Below, one piece after another: positions 25,624 through 34,649 of a stretch of DNA of 64,000 nt. The stretch spans positions 186,001-250,000 of the forward strand of contig JADKEK010000004.1 in the NCBI GenBank assembly GCA_016718035.1. The letters run 5' to 3'. Under the pieces are notes generated by a model. The model saw only the letters and a program-made list of their open reading frames with translations. It was not told where the DNA came from and made no database searches. The DNA is from Bacteroidota bacterium. GTDB taxonomy: Bacteria > Bacteroidota > Bacteroidia > Chitinophagales > BACL12. The position numbers were made by a program, and so were the translations under genes. Positions within the stretch are counted from its first letter, which is position 1; the number at the start of each line of letters is the position of its first letter.

Positions 25624-26484
25624 GTGAAAGGAATTATTCTTGCAGGAGGATCAGGAACACGTCTGCATCCCATTACTTTGGCCATTAGCAAACAATTAAT
25701 GCCAATTTATGATAAGCCAATGATTTACTACCCCTTGTCAACCTTGATGATGGCGGGGATAAAGGATATCTTAATTATTTCTACACCTTACGACCTGCCT
25801 GGGTTTCAGCGACTTTTAGGCGATGGTTCGCGTATTGGTTGTAATTTTTCATATAAAGAACAACCTTCGCCTGATGGTTTAGCACAGGCATTTACGCTAG
25901 GTGCTGATTTTATTGGTAACGATAAGGCAGCTTTGGTGCTTGGGGACAATATTTTTCATGGAGTTGGTATGGGCGAACTGCTCACAGCCAATAACAATCC
26001 TGATGGGGGCATTATTTACGCTTATCACGTAAGTGACCCTGAAAGATATGGTGTTGTCGATTTTGATGAAAGTGGCCGCGTATTATCTATAGAAGAAAAA
26101 CCGCAACACCCAAAATCTAATTATGCCGTTCCGGGATTATATTTTTATGATAATGAAGTTGTAGAAATTGCTAAAAATTTACAACCTAGTCCACGTGGTG
26201 AGTATGAAATTACCGATGTAAATAAAGAATATTTAAAACGCGGAAAATTAAAAGTAAGCGTATTACCTCGCGGAACAGCCTGGTTTGATACAGGAACTTT
26301 TGATTCATTAATGGCAGCAAGTACTTTCATTCAGTTGATAGAACAACGTCAGGGATTAAATATTGGTTGTATTGAAGAAATTGCATTTAGAAAAAAATTC
26401 ATCAATGCCGAAGAATTAGAAAAAATTGCCCAACCATTAATGAAAAGTGGTTATGGTCAGTATTTAATGCGTTTAATTAAATAA
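25624..26484 (+). CDS. rfbA: Glucose-1-phosphate thymidylyltransferase
   Basis: 286 residues from GTG 25624 (VKGIILAGGSGTRLHP). It makes dTDP-glucose from dTTP and glucose-1-phosphate, the first step to dTDP-rhamnose and related sugars. Motifs are GGSGTRL, KQLMPIYDKPMIYYPLS, GDNIFHG and RGTAWFDTGT. Length is standard for the family. The longer frame from 25453 overlaps ctaA and adds 57 unrelated residues. rfbB, rfbC and rfbD are absent from the window. Confidence 0.93.
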   Translation: MKGIILAGGSGTRLHPITLAISKQLMPIYDKPMIYYPLSTLMMAGIKDILIISTPYDLPGFQRLLGDGSRIGCNFSYKEQPSPDGLAQAFTLGADFIGNDKAALVLGDNIFHGVGMGELLTANNNPDGGIIYAYHVSDPERYGVVDFDESGRVLSIEEKPQHPKSNYAVPGLYFYDNEVVEIAKNLQPSPRGEYEITDVNKEYLKRGKLKVSVLPRGTAWFDTGTFDSLMAASTFIQLIEQRQGLNIGCIEEIAFRKKFINAEELEKIAQPLMKSGYGQYLMRLIK

Positions 26485-26535
26485 CAATTGTTTGGCATTT
26501 TATTAGTATTTAATAGTTCATCTTAATTTTTTATT

Positions 26536-27570
26536 TTGGAATCAACAAAAACGATTTTAATAACAGGCGGTTGTGGTTATATAGGTTCACATACTGCTTT
26601 GGATTTATTAAGTAAAGGTTATAATGTTGTTTCCATTGATAATTTATCGCGTTCAAAACAATTTGTCCCTGAGCGTATAAAAACCATTTCCGGCAAAGAT
26701 TTTATTAATTATCGTATTGACTTGCGCGACCTTCCAAAATTGCGCACTGTTTTACATAATCATACTGATATTGTTGGTATTATACATTTCGCTGCATTTA
26801 AATCGGTAGGAGAGTCGGTGCAGAAGCCATTAATTTATTTTGATAATAATATCAATTCAACTATTAATATTTTGCGTATAGCAGAAGAATATGCAATTCC
26901 CAATTTTGTATTTTCATCTTCGTGCAGTGTGTATGGTAACACAACTGAATTGCCGGTAAATGAAAATACACCATTGTCATCTCCAGAATCGCCTTATGGT
27001 TGGACAAAATTAATTGCTGAGCAAATGATTGCATCGCATGCAAAAACATCAAATATCAATTTTATTGCATTGCGTTATTTTAATCCGGTGGGTGCACACG
27101 AAAGTGGTAAAATTGGAGAAATTCCATTTGCAGAGCCGGAAAATCTGGTGCCAAATATTACACAAACTGCCATAGGTAAAAAAGGGCAATTTGTAATAAA
27201 CGGAAGCGACTATCCAACACGCGATGGCAGTTGTATTCGCGATTATGTGCATGTTATGGATATAGCTGAAGCGCATACCCTTGCTTTAGAATTTCAAATG
27301 GAGGGAAAGCAACAAAATAAATTCGAAGTATTTAATTTGGGAAGTGGCAACGGTGTTTCGGTGTTAGAATTAATACATTCTTTTGAATCGGTTAGCGGCG
27401 CACCTTTAAATTATGTATTGGGTACTCGACGAGAAGGTGATGTAATTGCCATTTATGCGGACAATAAAAAAGCAGCTGAGCAATTAAATTGGTTTGCTAA
27501 ACGCAATCTCGACCAAATGATGCAATCGGCATGGGCCTGGGAGCAACAATTGCAAAATGAAAATTTGTAA
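26536..27570 (+). CDS. galE: UDP-glucose 4-epimerase
   Basis: 344 residues, extended SDR. The NAD motif is GGCGYIGSH, the catalytic pair is S-S-S with YGWTK, and the C-terminal part has LGTRREGDV for UDP-sugar binding. It interconverts UDP-glucose and UDP-galactose. No ATG precedes the motif, so TTG at 26536 is the start. It follows rfbA by 51 bp on the same strand and may be co-transcribed. Confidence 0.92.
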   Translation: MESTKTILITGGCGYIGSHTALDLLSKGYNVVSIDNLSRSKQFVPERIKTISGKDFINYRIDLRDLPKLRTVLHNHTDIVGIIHFAAFKSVGESVQKPLIYFDNNINSTINILRIAEEYAIPNFVFSSSCSVYGNTTELPVNENTPLSSPESPYGWTKLIAEQMIASHAKTSNINFIALRYFNPVGAHESGKIGEIPFAEPENLVPNITQTAIGKKGQFVINGSDYPTRDGSCIRDYVHVMDIAEAHTLALEFQMEGKQQNKFEVFNLGSGNGVSVLELIHSFESVSGAPLNYVLGTRREGDVIAIYADNKKAAEQLNWFAKRNLDQMMQSAWAWEQQLQNENL

Positions 27571-27584
27571 TATACTTTTAGCAT

Positions 27585-28385
27585 ATGGTAAACGGATTAT
27601 TATTATTTGATTTTGTTGAATTTTTCGGCCATACACCTGCAGAGGCCGGAATCATAGTGTTTAACCTAATACTTATTGAAAGTATGCTAAGTGTTGACAA
27701 TGCACTGGTTATGGGTACAATGGTAATGGATTTGCCAAAAGAACAAAGAGGCAAAGCATTACGTTATGGTATTTTCGGAGCTTATTTTTTTAGAGGTTTG
27801 GCGTTGTTGCTCGCAGCCTGGTTAATGAAAGTTGTTTGGTTGAAAGCTGCCGGGGGATTATACTTACTTTATCTCACAATTGATTATTTCCGGTCCAAAT
27901 CAACAAAGACAACTGCAGATGATACACTCAACAAACAAAATAATTGGTTTTACAAAAACACAGTTGGTAGAATAGGTAATTTTTGGAGTACGGTTATTTT
28001 AGTTAATATCATGGATTTGGCATTTTCTATCGATAACGTTTTTGCTGCTGTTGCCTATACAGATAATATTTATTTAGTTTGTCTTGGGGTATTTATAGGA
28101 ATATTGGCAATTCGATTTGTTGCGCAGGGCGTTATTCGACTGCTTGAAAAATTTACGTTTTTAAATACCTCCGCATTTTTAATTATTGCACTTTTAGGTA
28201 TTAAATTAATACTTTCATTTTTGTGTTATGAATTTGGCAGGGATACAGCGTTATGCCATTTTATGGAAAACGAAAAAACAGATTTGTATTTTTCCATCAT
28301 TACAGTGGCCATTTTTATAATTCCTGTTTTAACCAGTTGGTTGTTTAATTTCCCGCACAGTAAGGCTCCTGATGAAGGGAACTAA
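27585..28385 (+). CDS. TerC-family membrane protein
   Basis: 266 residues with about seven to nine membrane helices. The two family signatures with acidic residues in the membrane are SVDNALVMG (near residue 36) and SIDNVFAAV (near residue 147). TerC proteins relate to metal homeostasis, notably manganese export during exoenzyme metalation, and to tellurite resistance. It starts 15 bp after galE. Confidence 0.87.
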   Translation: MVNGLLLFDFVEFFGHTPAEAGIIVFNLILIESMLSVDNALVMGTMVMDLPKEQRGKALRYGIFGAYFFRGLALLLAAWLMKVVWLKAAGGLYLLYLTIDYFRSKSTKTTADDTLNKQNNWFYKNTVGRIGNFWSTVILVNIMDLAFSIDNVFAAVAYTDNIYLVCLGVFIGILAIRFVAQGVIRLLEKFTFLNTSAFLIIALLGIKLILSFLCYEFGRDTALCHFMENEKTDLYFSIITVAIFIIPVLTSWLFNFPHSKAPDEGN

Positions 28386-28434
28386 ACCATCAAATTATTG
28401 TTGTTTAGCTTTTCCGGTATTTTAAATTGCACAT

Positions 28435-29013
28435 ATGACAAAAACTCGACTTGAAGCTTTTAGCGATGGGGTAATTGCTATTATTATCACCATTATGGTT
28501 TTAGAATTAAAAATCCCTCATGAGGCTACTTGGGAAGCCCTTTTTGAACTTTGGCCCATTACATTAAGTTATATTTTATCCTTCATCAATATAGGTATTT
28601 ATTGGGGTAATCACCATCACTTATTACACACTACTAAAAAACTAAATAGTGGTATTATTTGGGCCAATCTCAATTTGTTATTTTGGTTGTCGTTAATGCC
28701 ATTTGCAACGGCATGGATGGGCGAAAATCATTTCGCAACAAATACAGTCGCAGTGTATAGTGCTATTTTACTAATGTGTGGTGTTGCTTATTATATTTTG
28801 CAACGTTGTATTATGGCAGGTTATACTGATTCGTCACCTATGATTGAAGCTTTGCAAAAACAAACAACAAAAGCAAACATTTCAACAATCAGTTATTTTA
28901 GTGCCATTCCATTGGCATTTGTACATCCTGCAATAAGCGGAGTATTAATTGTATTTGTAGCGGCCCTTTGGTTAATTCCGGATAAAAATATTGAAAGAGC
29001 TTTAGATAATTAA
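28435..29013 (+). CDS. TMEM175-family potassium channel-like protein
   Basis: 192 residues, about six membrane helices. The TM1 signature FSDGVIAIIITIMVLEL begins at residue 9, which defines the bacterial TMEM175 (DUF1211) family, potassium-permeable channels lacking the usual selectivity filter. Its stop is 2 bp from the convergent T9SS repeat protein gene. Confidence 0.87.
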   Translation: MTKTRLEAFSDGVIAIIITIMVLELKIPHEATWEALFELWPITLSYILSFINIGIYWGNHHHLLHTTKKLNSGIIWANLNLLFWLSLMPFATAWMGENHFATNTVAVYSAILLMCGVAYYILQRCIMAGYTDSSPMIEALQKQTTKANISTISYFSAIPLAFVHPAISGVLIVFVAALWLIPDKNIERALDN

Positions 29014-29014
29014 T

Positions 29015-31210
29015 TTATCGTATTAACGTAATGTTCCCTTTTAATTGGATTTTTCTGCCGGTTGCTAATTCAACCAGTGCAGTATAGGCATAAACGCCTT
29101 GATTTAAATTGCTGCCTTTAAAAGTCCCATCCCATTGTGCAGCTGGTTGATTAGGAGCTGTGTTTTCGGTAATGAAAATTAATTCTCCCCAACGATCATA
29201 AATGGCAAATGTATGAATGAGTACTATGCCCGGACCAAGAATGGAAAACACATCATTTGCACCATCACCATTTGGAGTAAAAGTGTTGGGTATATAAATA
29301 TTTTCGTTTGAAGTGATTACAAATACGGTAATTTCATCTGTTGCAATACAACCACTGGGATCAATTGAAACTAATGTATAAGTTGTGGTGTAATCAACAT
29401 CACTATAAGTAGTAAAACAATTGGAACAGGTTAGTTGGTCAGCTGGCGACCATGTTACAGCACCACCCGCTGTAGCGTTTAATTCTGCAACACCGGTATC
29501 AAATATGGTGGTGTCGGCACCTGCATCTGCATAATTTTGCGTTACCGTTATTGGGTATTTTCCACCGGTAATACATCCATTGGCATCTTCTACCTCATAT
29601 GAAATAAAAAACGGACCACCTATTCCTGCAACTGCTGGATCAAATGTAGTTCCGCTTACACCAATACCATAAAAAACACCTCCCGGAAGCGATACAATAA
29701 GCTCTATTGGAGGTGATTCTAAACAAACTACTTCTGGAATTTCATCAGTTACTGTTGTTGGTGTGAAATTATTTAATGTAAAAATAATTGTACTGTCACA
29801 ACCTGAAATTGAAGTAAATGGTATTGTATAAGTATCTGGAGTATTTGTTATTGTGCCATTTGGAAGGATTACATTTTCACCTACGCATACAGTAGTATCT
29901 AAAATGATTGTATAATTCGGATAAACAATTAGGTTGGTAGTAATAATACTATCACAACCAGCTACGGTAGTAAAAGTGTTGACATAAGTTCCTGCGCTTG
30001 ATACAAGTGTGCCATCAGGTAAAATATAATTTTCATCATCACATATACTTGCATTAATTGTAGTAGAGTAAGAAGAAGAAACAGTTAAATTTAATGTAAT
30101 TGTACTATCACATCCGTCAGCAGTTAAAAAATTGAATATATAAATTCCGGTTGTTGTAGTTGTAGTGCCATCAGGAAGTGTATACACTAAGCCATCACAA
30201 ATTGCATCATTTAACAATATATTGTAAACAGGCAATAGTGTTAAATTAACAAACACAACACTATCACTTCCATCTATTGCTGTTAGTGTAATTTCATATT
30301 CACCTGCTGCTGTTACTATGTTGCCATCCGGCAAAGTAAAACTTTCGCCGTCGCATATAGCAGTATCAATTGTTGTTGCACAGGGCTCAACAATAATGGT
30401 ATCCGTTAATAAATAGGAACCCGGGTCGTAATGGCAATAATCTGAAATTGAAACGATATACATACCCGGTTCATCAACAAGTAAGGTATAACCAACATCA
30501 CCGGTATTCCATTCCGGGTCGCCCCAAACTACCGGATAAAAAGAAACATCGAGTAAAATTTCATCATCACATAATAAAGTTGTGTCGGGCAAAAGATTAT
30601 AATCCGCGCCGCCAACATAAATTGGATTTGGGTCAGTAACCGGGTCTTCCAAACAACAATTTCCGCCTTCGCTTACTAAAAAATCTCCCGCAGGAAAAAC
30701 ACCATAGTCTGTCCAATGGCCATAAAGAATTGAACCGGGACCAAATTCTGCTAAATAAAATTGCACAATTTGTGGTGATGAATTGCCGCCACCTGTTTCA
30801 GTTTCGCTGCAACCACTTCCGGAAACCATACAATTAACTAATGGTGGAAACCCTGGAATAATTTCATCACCTAAATAATTGGTGATGGCAATATTATCTG
30901 TAGTTGTTGAATAAATGGTAACAATTGCAGGGTCAACACCATCAATAGCTGCAGGTGCATTAAATCCGGCAAAAATGACTTCGGTAACATTGCCCACAAA
31001 GGCACCAAAAATATTTACATCAACAATTTCATAAGTAGTAATACCAATTTTAAGGTTGGGAATATCTACATCAACATTAATATTTAATGTGCCGCCGTCG
31101 TAATTAGAATACAACATAACGTTGCCGGTTGGGTCACAAATCGTTTGAGCATACGAATTTATACCCGCCATTAACAAAAACAATATCAGAATAGATGATA
31201 ACTGTCTCAT
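29015..31210 (-). CDS. T9SS-secreted repeat protein with gliding-motility C-terminal domain
   Basis: 731 residues from ATG 31208-31210, with a signal peptide (ending NSYAQ); the longer frame runs into the divergent methyltransferase. An N-terminal region of unclear fold is followed by four tandem repeats of about 52 residues (roughly positions 29767-30384; consensus C.G..YTLPDG....AGTY......GCDS). The C-terminal 90 residues are the CHU_C/type B sorting domain (IYIPNTFTPNGDGANDVF, YDRWGELIF). It is exported by T9SS and attached to or released from the surface. Confidence 0.87.
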   Translation of the reverse strand: MRQLSSILILFLLMAGINSYAQTICDPTGNVMLYSNYDGGTLNINVDVDIPNLKIGITTYEIVDVNIFGAFVGNVTEVIFAGFNAPAAIDGVDPAIVTIYSTTTDNIAITNYLGDEIIPGFPPLVNCMVSGSGCSETETGGGNSSPQIVQFYLAEFGPGSILYGHWTDYGVFPAGDFLVSEGGNCCLEDPVTDPNPIYVGGADYNLLPDTTLLCDDEILLDVSFYPVVWGDPEWNTGDVGYTLLVDEPGMYIVSISDYCHYDPGSYLLTDTIIVEPCATTIDTAICDGESFTLPDGNIVTAAGEYEITLTAIDGSDSVVFVNLTLLPVYNILLNDAICDGLVYTLPDGTTTTTTGIYIFNFLTADGCDSTITLNLTVSSSYSTTINASICDDENYILPDGTLVSSAGTYVNTFTTVAGCDSIITTNLIVYPNYTIILDTTVCVGENVILPNGTITNTPDTYTIPFTSISGCDSTIIFTLNNFTPTTVTDEIPEVVCLESPPIELIVSLPGGVFYGIGVSGTTFDPAVAGIGGPFFISYEVEDANGCITGGKYPITVTQNYADAGADTTIFDTGVAELNATAGGAVTWSPADQLTCSNCFTTYSDVDYTTTYTLVSIDPSGCIATDEITVFVITSNENIYIPNTFTPNGDGANDVFSILGPGIVLIHTFAIYDRWGELIFITENTAPNQPAAQWDGTFKGSNLNQGVYAYTALVELATGRKIQLKGNITLIR

Positions 31211-31262
31211 TTTGATGAAAACATAAAAATAATGTGTTTGTTTTAATTTATCTTTAATTTTT

Positions 31263-32054
31263 ATGGAAAATGCTTTTGACGCAGTAGCCCAACAATATGA
31301 CGACGAATTTTCCTTTTCCGCCGTTGGGAAAGCCCAACGCGCTAGTGTTTGGCGGCATTTAAACGCTATATTACCTTCAAAAAAGTTACGTGTTTTGGAA
31401 ATGAATTGCGGAACAGGTGTGGACGCAAGCAAATTTATTAACCTAGGTCATTCTATTTTGCTGACCGATGGTTCCAAAGAAATGATTGCAACCGCTACCA
31501 AAAAACTTGAAAAGGAAGGGTTAACTAATTTTTCTACTTGTATTTGGAATTTGAAAGATACATTTCCTTTAGCAACAACCAACTTTGAATTGATTTTTTC
31601 CAATTTTGGTGGATGGAATTGTTTGTCTAAAGATGAACTATCGCAACTTGCCATTCAATGTGAAAAATTGTTATCCTCTCAAGGCAAAATAGTTGCAGTA
31701 GTTATGGGCAGAAAATGTTTATGGGAAAAATGGTATTTCCGTTTTAAAAATAAGCCTGATAAGCAAAACAGGCGACTACTTGCAACTCCATCAAAAGCAA
31801 GTCTGGACAAGTTTACAAAAGTTGATACCTGGTATTATTCACCTGAAGAAATTAAACAGGTGTTTTCAGGGTTTGCTGTAACAAAAATAAAACCCATTGG
31901 ATTTTTTATTCCCCCCAGTTATCTCAATCCATTTTTTGGTAATAAATTATTTTTATTAAAAATATTAACGGTATTAGATAAATTATTTTCTTTTTCAAAG
32001 TTGAGTAATTACGCCGACCACTTTTTAATTGTTTTAGAAAAGAAAAACAATTAA
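31263..32054 (+). CDS. Class I SAM methyltransferase
   Basis: 263 residues. The N-terminal AFDAVAQQYDDEF is typical of UbiE-like small-molecule methyltransferases. Motif I is VLEMNCGTGVDA, and the ligand acid lies in LLTDGSKEM. The C-terminal part has hydrophobic helices that may bind a lipid. The substrate is unknown. It starts 172 bp before the radical SAM cluster on the same strand and may belong to it. Confidence 0.8.
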   Translation: MENAFDAVAQQYDDEFSFSAVGKAQRASVWRHLNAILPSKKLRVLEMNCGTGVDASKFINLGHSILLTDGSKEMIATATKKLEKEGLTNFSTCIWNLKDTFPLATTNFELIFSNFGGWNCLSKDELSQLAIQCEKLLSSQGKIVAVVMGRKCLWEKWYFRFKNKPDKQNRRLLATPSKASLDKFTKVDTWYYSPEEIKQVFSGFAVTKIKPIGFFIPPSYLNPFFGNKLFLLKILTVLDKLFSFSKLSNYADHFLIVLEKKNN

Positions 32055-32225
32055 TCAATGAAAAGGGGTAAACATTAAAAAAAATTGGATTCGAGTTTTG
32101 TTTTTTAGCAAGTAACATGTAATCCGTTGTCTTAAAGGCTTTGTACTACAACAAAACGCACTCGAAAATTATATAGAAATGCACTTTTACAGTAGCTTGT
32201 GATTAAATTTGTGCTTATCAGGCAT

Positions 32226-33596
32226 ATGAAGGTATTATTAACCCACGGCTATTTTATTGCAGATGACCCTAAGGAGCAGGTTATCATGCGCCCGTATGTG
32301 CCTTTGGGGATTTTATATATATCCGGATTTCTGGAAAAACAGGGTGTTGAACATGAGGTTTTCGACAGCACTTTTCAAACACAGGAATCGCAATTGGCAT
32401 TTATTGAAAAATATCAACCTGATTTCATTGGTATTTATGTCAATCTGATGACCAAAGTTAATGTGCTGAAAATAATAACAGCGGTTAAAAAATCACCTGA
32501 ATTACAACACTGTAAAATTATTTTAGGCGGACCTGAAGTGAGAAACCATGTCGACAATTTTTTGAAACATGGAGCAGATGTAATCGTATTAGGGGAAGGA
32601 GAAATTACGTTTCATGAAGTAATTAATACGTTACATGAAAAGAAAGATTTATTGACGGTAAAAGGGGTATGTTATAAAAACAGTATGAATGAAATAATTC
32701 ATACCGCTGAAAGAGAAAAAATAAAGGATTTAGATACACTTCCGTTCCCGAACCGCAAAAAAGTAAATTTACAATTATACCTGGACGCATGGAAAAAGCA
32801 CCATGGAAAAAATGCCATATCCATTTCTACCATGCGGGGCTGCCCTTATACTTGTAAATGGTGTAGCAGAGCAGTGTATGGTTTAAGTTATCGCCGTCGC
32901 AGCGCTGCCAATGTAGTTGATGAAATGGAACAATTAAAATCAACGTATCAACCCGATACGCTTTGGTTTGTAGATGATGTTTTTACGGTGAGTCACAATT
33001 GGATGCAAGACTTTGCTAATGAAGTGCAATTAAGAAATTGTAAAATTCCTTACGAATGTATTACTAGAGCAGACAGGTTGAATGAAGAAGTTTTACAATT
33101 ATTGCATCAAAGTGGATGCATCAGAGTTTGGATTGGAGCAGAAAGTGGTTCACAAAAAATAATTGACGCAATGGATAGACGTGTTGATGTTGAACAGGTG
33201 CGTAATATGATTCAATTGGCTAAAAAATATCATATCGAAACCGGCACATTTATTATGCTTGGATATCCGGGAGAAGATGAAAGTGATATTGAAGAAACAA
33301 TATATCATTTAAAAGCAGCCAATCCTGATTATTTTACTATTACTGTTGCTTACCCAATAAAAGGAACAGCATTATATACACAAGTAGAACCCGATTTTAT
33401 TAATCAACAAGACTGGGCTACTTCCAGTGATCGTGATATTAATTTCAAACGTACCTATTCGGAACAATATTATAAGTTTGCAGTAAGGCGTGTAGTAAAC
33501 GAAGTGAATTATTTTAAACATAAACGTTTGCAGGATAAAGTAAAATCATCACTTGCAAAATCAGGTATGTGGATGTGCCGCACATTTTTATCATGA
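32226..33596 (+). CDS. B12-binding-domain radical SAM protein 1
   Basis: 456 residues from ATG 32226 (MKVLLTHGYF). An N-terminal cobalamin-binding domain (about 1-140, HGADVIVLGEGE near its end) precedes a radical SAM core at about 190-400, with the cluster motif CPYTCKWC (CxxxCxxC). It resembles the third radical SAM protein in this cluster over its full length (PYVPLG, RGCP.TC.WC, IGAESGSQKI.DAMD). Substrate unknown; methyl transfer or rearrangement are both possible. It overlaps the glycosyltransferase by 4 bases (ATGA). Confidence 0.87.
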   Translation: MKVLLTHGYFIADDPKEQVIMRPYVPLGILYISGFLEKQGVEHEVFDSTFQTQESQLAFIEKYQPDFIGIYVNLMTKVNVLKIITAVKKSPELQHCKIILGGPEVRNHVDNFLKHGADVIVLGEGEITFHEVINTLHEKKDLLTVKGVCYKNSMNEIIHTAEREKIKDLDTLPFPNRKKVNLQLYLDAWKKHHGKNAISISTMRGCPYTCKWCSRAVYGLSYRRRSAANVVDEMEQLKSTYQPDTLWFVDDVFTVSHNWMQDFANEVQLRNCKIPYECITRADRLNEEVLQLLHQSGCIRVWIGAESGSQKIIDAMDRRVDVEQVRNMIQLAKKYHIETGTFIMLGYPGEDESDIEETIYHLKAANPDYFTITVAYPIKGTALYTQVEPDFINQQDWATSSDRDINFKRTYSEQYYKFAVRRVVNEVNYFKHKRLQDKVKSSLAKSGMWMCRTFLS

Positions 33597-33799
33597 ATGA
33601 CAAAATACTCATATTAACACCGGGTTTTCCTGAAAATGAACAGGACAGCACTTGCGTGCCATATATTCAGCATTATGTTATAGCATTGGCTAAAAAAATC
33701 GGGAATGAAAATGTTGTGGTAGTAAGTCTGCAATATCCATTTACCCGAACACCATATATTGGAATGGAATACAAGTATTCCCTTCTGGGGGAAAAATAA
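33593..33799 (+). CDS. GT4 glycosyltransferase, N-terminal frame (frameshifted)
   Basis: 68 codons from ATG 33593, in an ATGA overlap with the radical SAM gene. They give the GT4-type opening ILILTPGFPENEQDST and QYPFTRTPYI. The next residues should be WNGIQV, present only in another frame, so a T is missing near 33758-33760. The reading frame then runs to a stop at 33799. It belongs with the gene at 33759. Confidence 0.7.
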   Translation: MNDKILILTPGFPENEQDSTCVPYIQHYVIALAKKIGNENVVVVSLQYPFTRTPYIGMEYKYSLLGEK

Positions 33800-34649
33800 C
33801 AAATCGCCTTTTGCGTATTATTTAAATTTACGCAGAACCAGAAAGCGTATATCACAGTTATATAAAACGGCGCATTTTTGTGTGCATGCATTTTGGATGG
33901 GAGAGGCAGCATTTTTGGGCAGGTATATAACTAAAAAATATATATCCCGGTTTGTTGTAACATTTATGGGGCAGGATGTTAATCAGGGCAATCGCGTAAT
34001 GCGCTTTATTGATTATTCAAAAACTTGTATTGTTACATTATGTCGGTTCCACGATGAAACTTTTTTTGCCAATTATGGCCAGCAGGCAGACGCAATAATT
34101 CCAATGCCAATTAAGGACCATAAGTATCAAATTACAAATGAACGAACAATTGATATTTTGTTTGTCGGTTCTTTTATTGCGGTGAAACAACCCTTACAAT
34201 TTGTTGAAATTATTGCTAAGCTGAAAAATAATTACCCGACTATTAATGCAGTTATGGTTGGAGAAGGAAATTTATTGGAAGAAGTTAAAACGGAAATATC
34301 AAAATTACAATTGGATAACAACATCAGGTTATTAGGGCAAGTTTCGCAAGATGTTGTGTTTGATACAATGACAAAAGCGAAAATATTATTACATACTTCA
34401 AAATTTGAAGGACAATGTCTTGTGTATGCCGAAGCTTTATCGCAAGGTATGAATGTGGTGAGTTATCCTGTTGGTTGGTTCGATTCCTCTGAAAAACATA
34501 TTACCGGAAAATCGGTAGAAGAACTTACAGAAAGGGTTCAACAATTATTATCGCAATCACTTAGATTCCAAGAGGAAAAAGTAATCAATACAGACCATAT
34601 TGTAGAAGCATATTTGCAGTTATATAAGGGAGGAGAAAACAATGCTTAA
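33759..34649 (+). CDS. GT4-family glycosyltransferase, C-terminal frame
   Basis: Main body of a GT-B glycosyltransferase of about 350 residues when joined to the upstream fragment. It has FCVHAFWMGE, TFMGQDV, DILFVGSFIAVKQP in the nucleotide-sugar half, and KFEGQCLVYAEALSQG near the end, the E-x7-E sugar-phosphate motif region. The TTG at 33759 is not a convincing start; the gene reads as the continuation of 33593 after two one-base shifts. Its last 8 bases overlap the next gene. Confidence 0.8.
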   Translation: MEWNTSIPFWGKNNKSPFAYYLNLRRTRKRISQLYKTAHFCVHAFWMGEAAFLGRYITKKYISRFVVTFMGQDVNQGNRVMRFIDYSKTCIVTLCRFHDETFFANYGQQADAIIPMPIKDHKYQITNERTIDILFVGSFIAVKQPLQFVEIIAKLKNNYPTINAVMVGEGNLLEEVKTEISKLQLDNNIRLLGQVSQDVVFDTMTKAKILLHTSKFEGQCLVYAEALSQGMNVVSYPVGWFDSSEKHITGKSVEELTERVQQLLSQSLRFQEEKVINTDHIVEAYLQLYKGGENNA

